From contig CALUPR010000003.1 of the NCBI GenBank assembly GCA_944322705.1, forward strand, positions 1 to 45,055: a stretch of DNA of 45,055 nucleotides, written 5' to 3'. Position 1 is the stretch's first letter. Each line of letters opens with the position of its first letter. The notes under the pieces were generated by a model. The model did no database searches. It was not told the origin of the DNA and saw only the letters and a program-made list of their open reading frames with translations. Shown here in pieces: positions 32,315 to 41,396 of the stretch. The DNA comes from Candidatus Gastranaerophilales bacterium. GTDB lineage: Bacteria; Cyanobacteriota; Vampirovibrionia; Gastranaerophilales; Gastranaerophilaceae. The position numbers and the translations under genes were made by a program.

Positions 32315-33943
32315 TTATACATTGGCTAATTGCTGCTGTCTGTCCTTTGTTATCTCATCATAGAGAAGTTTTCCGCCGCAGAACGAATAAACATTACTGT
32401 AGCCGTATCCGCTTAAAATTCGAGAAGCAACGTAACTCGTGTATCCTCGTCTGCAATGGAGAACTACTTTTTTATCAGCAGGAATTTCATCAAGACGTTT
32501 TCTTATTTCGCCGCCCGGAATTGATAAAGCACCTTCTATATTGGAAATTTCATAGTCGGGTGCAGGGCGCACATCAATTATTACTGCATCTTTTAAATCT
32601 TCATAAAATGCAGGTTTGAAGAGTCCGTCCAGAATATTTTGGGATGACATGCCTAAGAGATTTACAGGATCTTTTGCGCTTGAATAAGGCGGGGCGTAAC
32701 ATAGTTCCAAATCTATTAAATCCTGAACCTTTCCATTTAACCTCATAACAGTTGAAATCACATCAATGCGTTTTTCAACCCCTTCATAGCCTGCTGCCTG
32801 AGCACCCAGAATTTTTCCTTCTTCAGTGAACAAAAGCTTAATTGTCATAAATTTTGCATCCGGGTAGTAACCGGCATGAGAATTGCACATAACAATATTT
32901 TTCAAATAATTTACACCTGACGCTTTAAGCTGTTTTTCATTTTCGCCGACTGCTGCAAGAGTTCTGTCAAAAACTTTAACAACACAAGTCCCTTGCGATG
33001 CTTTATATGTTTGATTTTTACCGCAGATGTTATCAGCTATAATTCTGCCCTGTCTGTTTGCGGGACCTGCAAGAGGGATTACAGCAGGCTCACAAGATAC
33101 AAAATCAACAACTTCAACACTGTCACCCCCTGCCCAGATATTTGGAACAGAAGTCTGCATATACTCATTAACTTTTATACTTCCTTTCAAGCCAAGCTCA
33201 ATACCTGCCTCTTTTGCTATTTGCGTTTCAGGCTTGACGCCTATTCCTAAAATTGCAATATCATAAGGGATTTTGCCGCCTGATGAAAGCTCTATTGTAT
33301 CTTCTTTGAAAGCTTTTACACCGTTGTTTAGAATTAATTTACATCCTTTATCTTTCAACTCATTTTGCGCAAAACAAACCATATCATTATCAAAAGGAGC
33401 AAGAATTTGCGGTGCGGCTTCAACTAAAGTTGTATCAAGCCCCATTTCAAGAAAATTCTCTGCCATTTCAACCCCGATAAAACCTCCGCCTATTACTACA
33501 GCGTTTTTAGCATTAGTTGATTTTATGTAATCTTTTATTCTGTCGGCGTCAAGCAGTGTGCGGACAGTAAATATTTTTTTATTATCAATCCCTTCAATAG
33601 GCGGTTTGACAGGGTTTGCGCCAAGAGCAAGCACAAGATTGTCATAATTCAATTCATAATCATTATTTACAGTTACTGTTTTTTCAGCCGGATTGATTGA
33701 TGTAGCTTTAGAATTCAACCGGACATCTATATTCAGCAATCCTGAAAAAATCTGCGGTTTAGCAACAATCATATCGTCACGTGAACTTATAACACCTGAA
33801 CAGTAATAAGGAAGTCCGCAGTTTGCAATAGATATTTCATCAGTTGCCTCAAGAATTATTATTTCCGCTTTTTCATTCAATCTTCTCAAACGTGCCGCAC
33901 AACTAGCACCGCATGCACCTCCGCCGACAATAACTGTTTTCAT
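32315..33943 (-). CDS. CoA-disulfide reductase-like flavoprotein with C-terminal rhodanese domain
   Basis: 542 residues. FAD-binding motif V-G-G-G-A-C-G-A at the N-terminus, redox-active Cys42 in N-C-G-L-P-Y-Y, and an NAD(P)H-binding motif V-V-I-G-G-G-F-I-G-V-E around 150. A dimerisation domain follows, then a rhodanese domain (about 450-535) with the Cys loop V-L-H-C-R-R-G-Y-T-S. This architecture is known from CoA-disulfide/polysulfide reductases and would reduce CoA disulfides, persulfides or oxygen. Ribosome site AAGGAG is upstream of the ATG. Divergent from pgi. Confidence 0.9.
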   Translation of the reverse strand: MKTVIVGGGACGASCAARLRRLNEKAEIIILEATDEISIANCGLPYYCSGVISSRDDMIVAKPQIFSGLLNIDVRLNSKATSINPAEKTVTVNNDYELNYDNLVLALGANPVKPPIEGIDNKKIFTVRTLLDADRIKDYIKSTNAKNAVVIGGGFIGVEMAENFLEMGLDTTLVEAAPQILAPFDNDMVCFAQNELKDKGCKLILNNGVKAFKEDTIELSSGGKIPYDIAILGIGVKPETQIAKEAGIELGLKGSIKVNEYMQTSVPNIWAGGDSVEVVDFVSCEPAVIPLAGPANRQGRIIADNICGKNQTYKASQGTCVVKVFDRTLAAVGENEKQLKASGVNYLKNIVMCNSHAGYYPDAKFMTIKLLFTEEGKILGAQAAGYEGVEKRIDVISTVMRLNGKVQDLIDLELCYAPPYSSAKDPVNLLGMSSQNILDGLFKPAFYEDLKDAVIIDVRPAPDYEISNIEGALSIPGGEIRKRLDEIPADKKVVLHCRRGYTSYVASRILSGYGYSNVYSFCGGKLLYDEITKDRQQQLANV

Positions 33944-34028
33944 AAATCCTACTCCTTAATATTTCTGTCCCTGAAATTACAGAATATGCCAACATTAAGT
34001 GATTGTCAAATATAAGTATTTAGAATAT

Positions 34029-34082
34029 GTTATTCTGAGTCTGATAATGAGATTCTTCGGACTTTGCCCTCAGAATGACGAT
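34029..34082. repeat. dispersed inverted repeat, ATTCTGAG type
   Basis: TTATTCTGAG at the left end and CTCAGAATGACG at the right end, a variant of the repeat at 30657-30776. Lies in the divergent spacer between the flavoprotein and pgi. Confidence 0.7.
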
Positions 34083-34175
34083 AGACACAAAACTTATTCT
34101 ACATAAAGAAATAATTCTTATATTTTTATAGTAAAATATCAGTGTAAAATGTTACAAAATAAGAAAGAGGTTAAT

Positions 34176-35477
34176 ATGTTAACAAAAAATTCAAGCGTAA
34201 CCGTTAAATTCACAGGAATTGATTTCAGCGGTTATTCATCAAAAGTTTCAGATTTTGTAAATGAATTTTCATCAAGAGCAAACAAACAGGGGCAGTTTTT
34301 AAACTGGGTTAATCTTCCTGAAAAACAGGCTCAAAGAGTTGATGAAATTTACGAACTGGCAAATAAATTAAAATCACAAACAGATGCTAAAAAACTCAGC
34401 GTAATGGGGATTGGCGGTTCAAAACATACAGTTGAACACATGTTGTCAATCAACGGTTTAAACGTATGCCATGACGTTGTAGAGTTTTATTCAGACGTTG
34501 ATTCTTCAAGCTTAGAAAGATTTTTGTATAGATTGGGAAATGATGTAACTTCATCAAACTACCTTATTGCATCAAAATCAGGTTCAACTTTTGAAACAAA
34601 AGACGGATTTTTAAGAGTTTTGGATATGTTAATTGACGCATATAAAGCTCAGGGCAAATCTCAGGAAGAAGCTGAAAAATGCGCTAACAAACACTTTATC
34701 GCCGTAACTGATAAAAATGCAGAAAAAAGTGAACTTAGAAGAACATCAAACGAAAACGGCTGGCTCGGCGATTTATATATCCATGATGATGTCGGCGGAC
34801 GTTTCTCGGCATTTGATGACCACGCTTTATTCACACTTGCTTATGCAGGCATGAAAAAAGAAGATATGGTAAAAATGTTAAATGCAGCTCAAGAAGTTTC
34901 AACAGAATCATTAACAGCTGATTTAGAAATTAATGACGCATTGAAAGAAGGTATTTTCTGGGCTCACGCTAAAATGAACGGTATTTTAACAACAGTTCAT
35001 CAATATATGGGTTCAATCTTTGAAAATACGGTTTACTGGCATGCTCAAATGCAGAATGAATCTGTTAAAGATACCCTGAAACAGGTTGCAAAAGTTCCTG
35101 ACGCAATGCACCACTCGGCAGAAGCTCACTTTAACCCTGCAAATAAATTTGCATTTGCTTTGACTGTTCCACAGGACAATGGGGTTTGCAGAGAAAATGC
35201 CGAAAGTTACATTGAAGCTTTGACAAAATCTTACACATCAACGGGAGCATTTTTCTTAGAAACTGCAAAAACTTCTGGCATGGGCTTAACTCCTGAAGCA
35301 GCAGGCGCATTAACTCAATTGAGAGCATTTGCAACAGTTTATCAGGAAATTGTTGAAAAAATCAGCGAAAACAAATCGTTCCCTGAAGTTCTTGACAGTG
35401 TACTGCAGCCGCACGTAGAATTCTACAAAAAGAATTTAAAAGGCGGAGTTGTAGTTCCGGGAAGAATTTCACTATAA
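34176..35477 (+). CDS. pgi: glucose-6-phosphate isomerase
   Basis: 433 residues from the ATG at 34176, chosen because AGAGG lies just before it. The ATG at 34149 adds nine unsupported residues. SIS-domain sugar isomerase with the motifs M-G-I-G-G-S-K-H-T near 82 and the phosphate-binding S-K-S-G-S-T-F-E-T-K. D-V-G-G-R-F-S precedes the second subdomain. Interconverts glucose-6-phosphate and fructose-6-phosphate in glycolysis. The length fits the shorter bacterial/archaeal-type Pgi. Single gene with a terminator. Confidence 0.93.
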   Translation: MLTKNSSVTVKFTGIDFSGYSSKVSDFVNEFSSRANKQGQFLNWVNLPEKQAQRVDEIYELANKLKSQTDAKKLSVMGIGGSKHTVEHMLSINGLNVCHDVVEFYSDVDSSSLERFLYRLGNDVTSSNYLIASKSGSTFETKDGFLRVLDMLIDAYKAQGKSQEEAEKCANKHFIAVTDKNAEKSELRRTSNENGWLGDLYIHDDVGGRFSAFDDHALFTLAYAGMKKEDMVKMLNAAQEVSTESLTADLEINDALKEGIFWAHAKMNGILTTVHQYMGSIFENTVYWHAQMQNESVKDTLKQVAKVPDAMHHSAEAHFNPANKFAFALTVPQDNGVCRENAESYIEALTKSYTSTGAFFLETAKTSGMGLTPEAAGALTQLRAFATVYQEIVEKISENKSFPEVLDSVLQPHVEFYKKNLKGGVVVPGRISL

Positions 35478-35494
35478 GATTCAAAATTTTGATA

Positions 35495-35527
35495 AAAAGC
35501 GGGTACATAAAATGTATCCGCTTTTTT
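35495..35527 (+). terminator. intrinsic terminator of pgi
   Basis: 12-bp stem with one G-T pair (35495-35506 with 35514-35525) and T run. It lies only about 20 nt before the next gene. Confidence 0.88.
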
Positions 35528-35547
35528 GATGTGATATGATTATTTAT

Positions 35548-36222
35548 ATGACGACAAATTTTGATTTTCTGAAAAAAGTTGATAAGAATTTATTTGAAAT
35601 AATTTCAGAAGCCGAAAGACTTTACAGAGATGAGTATTTTGAGCAGTGCATGACCCAGACAAGAAAGTTTGGCGAAAACGTCTGTAAAAAGGTGTTAGGT
35701 AGAAACCGCACTACAGAAAATACGTTTGATGAAATGCTTGCAACATTGAAAGACTGCTCTACAGGCAGAGCCGAAGAACAGGAATTTATAACTGATTTAT
35801 ATTACCTCAAAAAACACGGCAACTCGGCTGTTCATTCTTCTTCCGTAAAAAAAGACGGCATTGAATCTCTTGAATGCCTTAAAAGAGCTTTTGAAGTTGC
35901 AATAAGCTACTGCGTTTACTACAAAGGCAAAAGTCAGGATATTTTAAGACTTCAATACGACACGGAACTTATGCTCACAGGCGAAAAGAACAAATCTCTT
36001 GCCGAACGTTATAAAGAGGCAAAAGAAAAATCGTTAACCCCCAAAACTCCTAAAAAAATAAAAACAGCCACAAAATCTTCTAAAAAAAGCAAAAAGCAAT
36101 CCACGGTTATGGTTTGCAGAACAAATAAGAAAAAGTTTTCGCTTTACTGGATTTTTGTTGGGCTGACAGGCGCAATTTCGCTTGGAATTATATTAACCTT
36201 TATAGTGATGCTGCATATATAA
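35548..36222 (+). CDS. DUF4145-like protein with C-terminal membrane anchor
   Basis: 224 residues from the ATG at 35548 (or 228 from 35536; no ribosome site for either). Residues about 10-115 form an all-helical domain like DUF4145, which is also found at the N-terminus of type I restriction subunits: E-A-E-R-L-Y-R-D-E-Y-F-E-Q-C-M-T-Q-T-R-K-F-G-E, then L-K-K-H-G-N-S-A-V-H. A Lys/Thr-rich linker and a single membrane helix near the C-terminus (about 200-222) follow. No restriction genes are nearby. Function unknown. Confidence 0.7.
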   Translation: MTTNFDFLKKVDKNLFEIISEAERLYRDEYFEQCMTQTRKFGENVCKKVLGRNRTTENTFDEMLATLKDCSTGRAEEQEFITDLYYLKKHGNSAVHSSSVKKDGIESLECLKRAFEVAISYCVYYKGKSQDILRLQYDTELMLTGEKNKSLAERYKEAKEKSLTPKTPKKIKTATKSSKKSKKQSTVMVCRTNKKKFSLYWIFVGLTGAISLGIILTFIVMLHI

Positions 36223-36283
36223 GCTCAAGAATGCGATTAGTACTGCCTGGCGTGAATGCTTTGTTTATCCCACACTAATGTTC

Positions 36284-36367
36284 TTTGTCTCCTCTCCTAT
36301 GGGAGAGTGGCAGGGTGAGGGCTGATAAATAGAAGCTAAGAAGCGAAGATGCACAGAGGCAAAGCTA
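36284..36367. repeat. CTCTCC hairpin plus family-2 octamer array (single arm)
   Basis: 36284-36326 is a CTCTCCTATGGGAGAG hairpin of the common type. 36332-36367 has four 8-nt units (GAAGCTAA-, GATGCACA- and GAGGCAAA-like), then GCTA, matching the family-2 array at 21016-21113. No inverted partner. Confidence 0.7.
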
Positions 36368-36420
36368 TTATCAAAAATAAATTTTGTCCCAGTTTTACCC
36401 AAATACCTATAAATGAAAAT

Positions 36421-36475
36421 AGCCTGCCTTCCTGACCTCTTGCCCTCCGTCAGCTGTAATGCCCACCGGACTTCC
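36421..36475. repeat. octamer array, family 1, copy D
   Basis: On the minus strand: two outer units (GGAAGTCC, GGTGGGCA), a short break and CAGCTGAC, then GGAGGGCA, AGAGGTCA, GGAAGGCA and GGCT. It begins 2 nt after the stop codon of the efflux gene at 36478. Confidence 0.8.
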
Positions 36476-36477
36476 GT

Positions 36478-38037
36478 CTAGCTGCTTGTCTTCTTAATCT
36501 TTTTCATCAACAGCAACAGCGGAATAACTGCAAGGGTAAGCGCTCCGAATATTCTGAAAGAATCTATAAATGCCCATAAATTTGATTGCTTTACAAGTTG
36601 TCCGTAAATTGAATACTGCGCCATATATTGAGCCATAGCATGCTCTGTATACCCTGCAAGCGCACCGGCTGTTGATTGAACACGCTCAATAAATGCAGGA
36701 TTAAGTTCGCTTGTTTTACCGACCAGCATATACTGGTGCACCTGCGCAAAACGTGTCAACATCGTTGCAACTAAAGATGTTCCGACAGCACTTCCGATAT
36801 TTTTCAATAAATTTTGAATACCCGTTGCGTTTGTCATCTGCTCGTTTTTCAGAGTATCAACAGACAAATTCATAATCGGAACCATAGCCAAACCCATTCC
36901 CATTCCCATAAAAAAGTTCGGCACTGCAATATTCATATTGGAAATCTGTAAATTTAATGTTCCGAATACAAGAGTTGATCCGCCTATTAATCCAAGCCCT
37001 GCCATTACAAGAAATCTGTTATCTACCCTGTTCGAAAGAGTAGCAGTCATAAGCATAGCAAGCATACTTCCAAAGCCTCTGGGCATCATCGTAGCGCCGC
37101 TTAAAAATGCCGTATAACCCATCATGCTCTGCAAAAACTGGGGAAGAATTACAAGCGAAGCATACAAAACAGCCTGAATTACAACCTGAATTATCGTTCC
37201 CGCGGAAAAATTTCTGTCCTTGAAAACTGATAAATCAACCAGCGAATGTTTGTTGGTAAGCTGCGAATGAAAAAACAAGATACAGGCAATAACAGAAATA
37301 CTAAACGTCCATCTAATCCATACAGCCCCGAACCAGTCGTCATTGTTGCCCTTATCTAGAACCGTCTGCAGTGTGACAAGCCAGATTGTCAAATAAATAA
37401 AACCTTTAACGTCTATTTTTACATTCTTCTGCCTTTTTGCATACGGAGGATCCTCGATTAATTTGTGACACAAAAGTGCAGCAATACACCCGAACGGAAC
37501 ATTTATAAAAAATATCCAGGGCCATGTCCAGTTATCGGTAATCCAACCTCCAAGAACCGGTCCGATAATCGGAGCAAGAATTACTCCCATACCAAACACG
37601 GACATTGCAAGCCCGCGCTGTTCTTTCGGGAAACTTTCTATCATAACTGCCTGCGATATAGGCAGTATTCCGCCCCCGCCAAACCCTTGCAGAACACGGG
37701 CAAAAATCATAAATTCAATATTTTTTGCCATACCGCAAAGCATTGAAGCTATTGTAAACATCATTATACTTATTATAAAAAAGTTTTTACGTCCGAAAAC
37801 CTTGCTGAAAAAATCAACAGCAGGAATTACAATACCCGCTGCAATCAAATAACTCGTCAAAATCCACATGGATTCGTCCCTTGTTGCAGAAAAACTTCCT
37901 GCCATATAAGGTAATGCAACGTTGCCTATTGTTCCGTCAAGAACATAAATAAATACCGCAAGCATTACAGGTATTACCATAATCCAGGGGTTTACGGACG
38001 GCTTCCATTCGGTTGTTTGCTGATTTATTTCGGACAT
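36478..38037 (-). CDS. emrB: DHA2-family MFS multidrug transporter (EmrB-like), second copy
   Basis: 519 residues with the 14-helix layout of EmrB. Motifs include V-L-D-G-T-I-G-N-V-A-L-P (helix 1), R-V-L-Q-G-F-G-G-G, and the antiporter motif G-P-V-L-G-G-W-I. A proton-driven pump that would work with the EmrA-like and TolC-like proteins of this locus. It is a close paralogue of the gene directly upstream (38106-39683) over the whole length. The helix-1 motif has Gly where the paralogue has Glu (LDETVANVALP). Last gene of the efflux operon. Confidence 0.9.
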   Translation of the reverse strand: MSEINQQTTEWKPSVNPWIMVIPVMLAVFIYVLDGTIGNVALPYMAGSFSATRDESMWILTSYLIAAGIVIPAVDFFSKVFGRKNFFIISIMMFTIASMLCGMAKNIEFMIFARVLQGFGGGGILPISQAVMIESFPKEQRGLAMSVFGMGVILAPIIGPVLGGWITDNWTWPWIFFINVPFGCIAALLCHKLIEDPPYAKRQKNVKIDVKGFIYLTIWLVTLQTVLDKGNNDDWFGAVWIRWTFSISVIACILFFHSQLTNKHSLVDLSVFKDRNFSAGTIIQVVIQAVLYASLVILPQFLQSMMGYTAFLSGATMMPRGFGSMLAMLMTATLSNRVDNRFLVMAGLGLIGGSTLVFGTLNLQISNMNIAVPNFFMGMGMGLAMVPIMNLSVDTLKNEQMTNATGIQNLLKNIGSAVGTSLVATMLTRFAQVHQYMLVGKTSELNPAFIERVQSTAGALAGYTEHAMAQYMAQYSIYGQLVKQSNLWAFIDSFRIFGALTLAVIPLLLLMKKIKKTSS

Positions 38038-38056
38038 TAATTTTCCTTTATATAAA

Positions 38057-38108
38057 GTGAAGAGTGAAACGTGAAGGGTGAAGCGAAATTATTTTCACTC
38101 TTCACTCA
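38057..38108. repeat. heptamer-array inverted repeat (GTGAAGN), copy 2
   Basis: Left arm of four 7-nt units GTGAAGA, GTGAAAC, GTGAAGG, GTGAAGC (38057-38084). The shorter inverted arm (38108-38094) includes the TGA stop of the upstream efflux gene. It fills the gap between the two MFS genes. Confidence 0.85.
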
Positions 38109-39683
38109 GTTTGTTTTAGCTTTTCTCTCACTCTTTAATAAAAACATAAACGGAATTAAAATAAAACATGCTATTGCAAAAACTTTAAATGTTGTCATAT
38201 AAGCACACAGTGTCGATTGTTCAATAAGCTGATTATACAGCATTTTTCCGGCCATATAAGTAGCATTCATCATATCGCCTGCCTGATGAATAAAAGATGA
38301 AGCATAAGAACTTAATCTATCCGCAAAAATAGTATTTGTACCGTGCATAGATTTAACAAGTCCGTTCTGGTGAACCTGCGACAATCTTGAAATCATAGTT
38401 GCAACAAGGGAAGTTCCGATTGCACCGCCGATTGTTTTAAGCAAATTCTGGAAACCTGACGCATTTGTCATCTGGTCGTTTCTTAAAGTTATACAGGATA
38501 AAGTCGTAATCGGCATCATTGTAAATACAAGCCCTAATCCGAATACAATGTTCGGTACTACAATATTCATCATACTGATTTCTAAATTCAAAGAACCGAG
38601 TATCCATCCGCCAAGCCCCATACAGAAAAGCCCGATAATGCCGTATGTTTTATAGCTCAAGCGTCCGCCAAGCCCCCCGAAAATTGCAAGAGCAGTAAAT
38701 GCCCCGACACCTCTGGGCATAATTGCAAGTCCGCTTGTAAATGCATCATATCCCATCATATTCTGTAATAATTGGGGTAATATCGCAAGCGATGCCAGCA
38801 ATACACCGTTTAAAAGAATTAACATTGCAGTTCCGCAGAAAAAATTGGCGTCTTTTAAAACATCAAGTTTTATAAGCGGATTTTTTCCCTTAACCTGCAT
38901 ATAAAAGAAACATATACATCCCAAAGCTGCAATTGCCGAAAGCCAGCAAATCCAAGGTGCATTAAACCAGTCAGCATCGTTACCTTTATCAAATACTATC
39001 TGCAAAGGTACAAGCCATACGCAAAGCCATAAAAAACCTAATTTATCAAGATGAATATTTTTCTGTCTTCTTGCATACGGAGGGTCTTCAAGAAATTTTT
39101 TGGCAAGAGCTATACAGAAAAAACCAAACGGCACGTTAATAAAGAAAATATACGGCCAAGACCAATTTTCCGTAATATAACCGCCCATAACAGGTCCTAA
39201 TATAGGTGCAACAACAACGACAAGACCAAATACAGCCATTGCCTTGTTTCTTGCTTCACCCTTAAAGCATTCCATAGTAATTGCCTGAGCCATAGGCATC
39301 AAACATCCCCCGCCAATACCCTGTAACGCACGGGCAATTACAATCATACCGATTGAAGTTGATACCCCGCACAAAAATGATGCAATAGTAAATACAAATA
39401 CACCAACCATAAACAAGTTTTTTCTTCCGAGAAGTTTACAGAAATAATCAATCATCGGAATAACAATGCTGCTCGCCATCAAATAGCTTGTTAAAACCCA
39501 GATAGATTCCTGATTACTAACCGAATATGAACCTGCGATATGCGGCAATGCAACGTTTGCAACTGTTTCATCTAACGCATACATAAAAGTTGCAAGCATT
39601 ACAGGCATAATTATAAGCCAAGGATTAGTTTTAGGAGTCCATTCTTCTTGCTGTACTGCGGTGTTTGTATTATTTTCTGACAT
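38106..39683 (-). CDS. emrB: DHA2-family MFS multidrug transporter (EmrB-like), first copy
   Basis: 525 residues, 14 predicted membrane helices. Motifs: A-L-D-E-T-V-A-N-V-A-L-P-H, R-A-L-Q-G-I-G-G-G, G-P-V-M-G-G-Y-I. Inner-membrane drug/proton antiporter of the EmrAB-TolC type. Sits between the EmrA-like gene and its own paralogue, and heptamer-array hairpins flank it on both sides. The two copies may form a heteromeric pump or have split substrates; sequence alone does not tell. Confidence 0.92.
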   Translation of the reverse strand: MSENNTNTAVQQEEWTPKTNPWLIIMPVMLATFMYALDETVANVALPHIAGSYSVSNQESIWVLTSYLMASSIVIPMIDYFCKLLGRKNLFMVGVFVFTIASFLCGVSTSIGMIVIARALQGIGGGCLMPMAQAITMECFKGEARNKAMAVFGLVVVVAPILGPVMGGYITENWSWPYIFFINVPFGFFCIALAKKFLEDPPYARRQKNIHLDKLGFLWLCVWLVPLQIVFDKGNDADWFNAPWICWLSAIAALGCICFFYMQVKGKNPLIKLDVLKDANFFCGTAMLILLNGVLLASLAILPQLLQNMMGYDAFTSGLAIMPRGVGAFTALAIFGGLGGRLSYKTYGIIGLFCMGLGGWILGSLNLEISMMNIVVPNIVFGLGLVFTMMPITTLSCITLRNDQMTNASGFQNLLKTIGGAIGTSLVATMISRLSQVHQNGLVKSMHGTNTIFADRLSSYASSFIHQAGDMMNATYMAGKMLYNQLIEQSTLCAYMTTFKVFAIACFILIPFMFLLKSERKAKTN

Positions 39684-39701
39684 TGTAAATCCTTTTTAAG
39701 A

Positions 39702-39765
39702 GTGAAGAGTGACGGGTGAAAAAGTGAAGCGATTTTCTCTTCACGCTTCACTCTTCACTTTTCAC
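39702..39765. repeat. heptamer-array inverted repeat (GTGAAGN), copy 1
   Basis: Left arm of four units (39702-39730). The right arm of four units on the minus strand (39765-39738) has GTGAAAA, GTGAAGA, GTGAAGC, GTGAAGA. The right arm ends exactly at the stop codon of the EmrA-like gene (39766). Confidence 0.88.
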
Positions 39766-40776
39766 TTATTTTACTCTTACTTTCGGCACAACCGACATAC
39801 CCGGAACTACGTTGTATTTATCCGTATCGTATTTTTCAGTGAAAACGATTTTTACCGGAATTCTCTGTACGATTTTTACGAAAGAACCTACAGCATTTTC
39901 AGGCGGGAACAAGCTTGATTTAGCACCCGAAGCTCTCTGAATACTGTCAACTTTTCCTTTAAAAACATGATCAGGGTAAGTATCAATTTTAATATCAACC
40001 GGCTGACCGGGTTTCATGTGACGTAATTGATTTTCTTTAAAGTTTGCAACAACCCATACATCTTCCGGAACTATTACAAATAATGGAGCACCGACATTAA
40101 CATACATGCCTTTTTCAACACGTCTTGAAGAAACAGTACCGTTTTGAGGAGCATAAATATTTGTATAGCTCAAATTGAGTTTTGCCTTATCTCTCAATGC
40201 TTTTGCTTCTTTCAAGTCAGCATCGGCAACTTTATTCCCGCCCTGAGATAACAATGATTCTTCTGCCTTCGTTAAATTAGCCTGAGCAGAATCATATTTT
40301 GCCTGAGCAGCGTCAAGAGTCTGTTTTGATACAGCACCTTTTTCATAAAGATTTGTATATCTGTCTAAATCTTTTTTTGCAACATCAATATTTGTCTGCA
40401 TTGCCTTAAAATTAGCCTGAGCATTTTTTTGATCAAGCAAAATTCTCTCATATCTTGCCTCAGCCTGAGCCAGAGCAACTTCATAATCAGCAGGATCTAT
40501 TTTTGCAACAAGATCTCCTTCTTTAACCGTCTGGTTATCAGTGACATAAGATTCTATAATCTGACCGCTGACTCTTGGCGCAACCTGAACGGTTGTTGTT
40601 TCTACATAAGCGTCATCTGTTGACTGATACATTAAAAGATCATGTATAAAATAAGCAACACCAACAAGCAATAAAGCTATTGCTGCACCTGCAATATATC
40701 TTTTAAAAGGTTTATGCTCTTTTTTCTCTTCTTCACTTACGTTTTGTTCTTCAACATTTGTATTTTGTTCTTCCAT
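39766..40776 (-). CDS. emrA: EmrA/HlyD-family membrane fusion protein
   Basis: 336 residues. Charged N-terminal tail (about 1-25), one membrane helix (about 28-48), then the HlyD core. Half-lipoyl motif V-A-P-R-V-S-G-Q-I, a long alpha-helical hairpin (about 105-185, Ala/Lys/Asp-rich), second half-lipoyl I-Y-A-P-Q-N-G-T-V-S-S-R-R-V-E-K-G, and a beta-barrel domain. Links the MFS pump to the outer-membrane factor across the periplasm. Ribosome site GAGG. Follows the MarR-like gene by 18 nt. Confidence 0.93.
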   Translation of the reverse strand: MEEQNTNVEEQNVSEEEKKEHKPFKRYIAGAAIALLLVGVAYFIHDLLMYQSTDDAYVETTTVQVAPRVSGQIIESYVTDNQTVKEGDLVAKIDPADYEVALAQAEARYERILLDQKNAQANFKAMQTNIDVAKKDLDRYTNLYEKGAVSKQTLDAAQAKYDSAQANLTKAEESLLSQGGNKVADADLKEAKALRDKAKLNLSYTNIYAPQNGTVSSRRVEKGMYVNVGAPLFVIVPEDVWVVANFKENQLRHMKPGQPVDIKIDTYPDHVFKGKVDSIQRASGAKSSLFPPENAVGSFVKIVQRIPVKIVFTEKYDTDKYNVVPGMSVVPKVRVK

Positions 40777-40794
40777 TTTCTACCTCTTATTAAA

Positions 40795-41268
40795 TTATAT
40801 ATTTATCTCTGCTACTTTTTCCAGCTCAATCCTGAAAGATTTAAGTGTTTTCTGCACCCTATCAACATCTGCAGGATCAATTTTTCTAGTTAAACTTTTT
40901 AGATATGTTTCTATTTTTGAATCAATCATATTAAGTTCTTTTAATCCATTTTCGGTTATTCCCATTTTTTTGACAAGTCTGTTATTTTTTGTATCAATAA
41001 ATCGTGTAATAAATCCTTTTTGTTCCAGTGAATCTAATATTCTGCCGGTGTTAGCCCTATCCTTTAATATAAACTTAGCCAAATCTCTCTGACATATTCC
41101 TGCATTAATTGATATAGTATCAAGTGCAGCATATTCATCCATGGTCATATCTAATTCCAGCTTTGTAAAAAGCTGAGATGTAATCTTCTTCATTAACCTT
41201 GAAGTTTGTTCTAATTCATAATATATGCTGTCTGTATAATGTATTTTGCAATCCGGTTTAGTTTTCAT
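40795..41268 (-). CDS. MarR-family transcriptional regulator
   Basis: 157 residues. Winged helix-turn-helix with M-D-E-Y-A-A-L-D-T-I, A-G-I-C-Q-R-D-L-A-K-F-I-L-K-D-R-A-N-T-G-R-I-L-D-S-L-E-Q-K-G-F-I and the wing R-F-I-D-T-K-N-N-R. Typical of regulators that repress their own multidrug operon until a ligand binds. First gene of the operon marR-emrA-emrB-emrB. The inverted repeat at 41305-41336 in the divergent promoter region is its likely operator. Confidence 0.92.
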   Translation of the reverse strand: MKTKPDCKIHYTDSIYYELEQTSRLMKKITSQLFTKLELDMTMDEYAALDTISINAGICQRDLAKFILKDRANTGRILDSLEQKGFITRFIDTKNNRLVKKMGITENGLKELNMIDSKIETYLKSLTRKIDPADVDRVQKTLKSFRIELEKVAEINI

Positions 41269-41304
41269 ACTTTGATTATAATTTGTTTTATTATTTGTAT
41301 ATTA

Positions 41305-41336
41305 TGTTGTAAAAAAAATATGTTGCATTTACAACA
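41305..41336. promoter_or_regulatory. likely MarR operator between the divergent efflux genes
   Basis: TGTTGTAAA (41305-41313) and its perfect inverted partner TTTACAACA (41328-41336), with a third TGTTGCA half-site in the 14-nt spacer. Located 37 nt upstream of the marR start and 60 nt upstream of the outer-membrane factor start, so one protein could control both directions. Confidence 0.65.
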
Positions 41337-41396
41337 ATATTATGCTAACATATCATTATAAAAATTGCAAGTACTAAAAATAAAGGAAATGAAAAA

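Noticed and set aside
31270..36222. Defence island suggested by DUF2971 and DUF4145-like proteins
   Set aside because: The genes between them are housekeeping (pgi, CoA-disulfide reductase-like), and no nuclease, helicase, methyltransferase or toxin-antitoxin pair is present.
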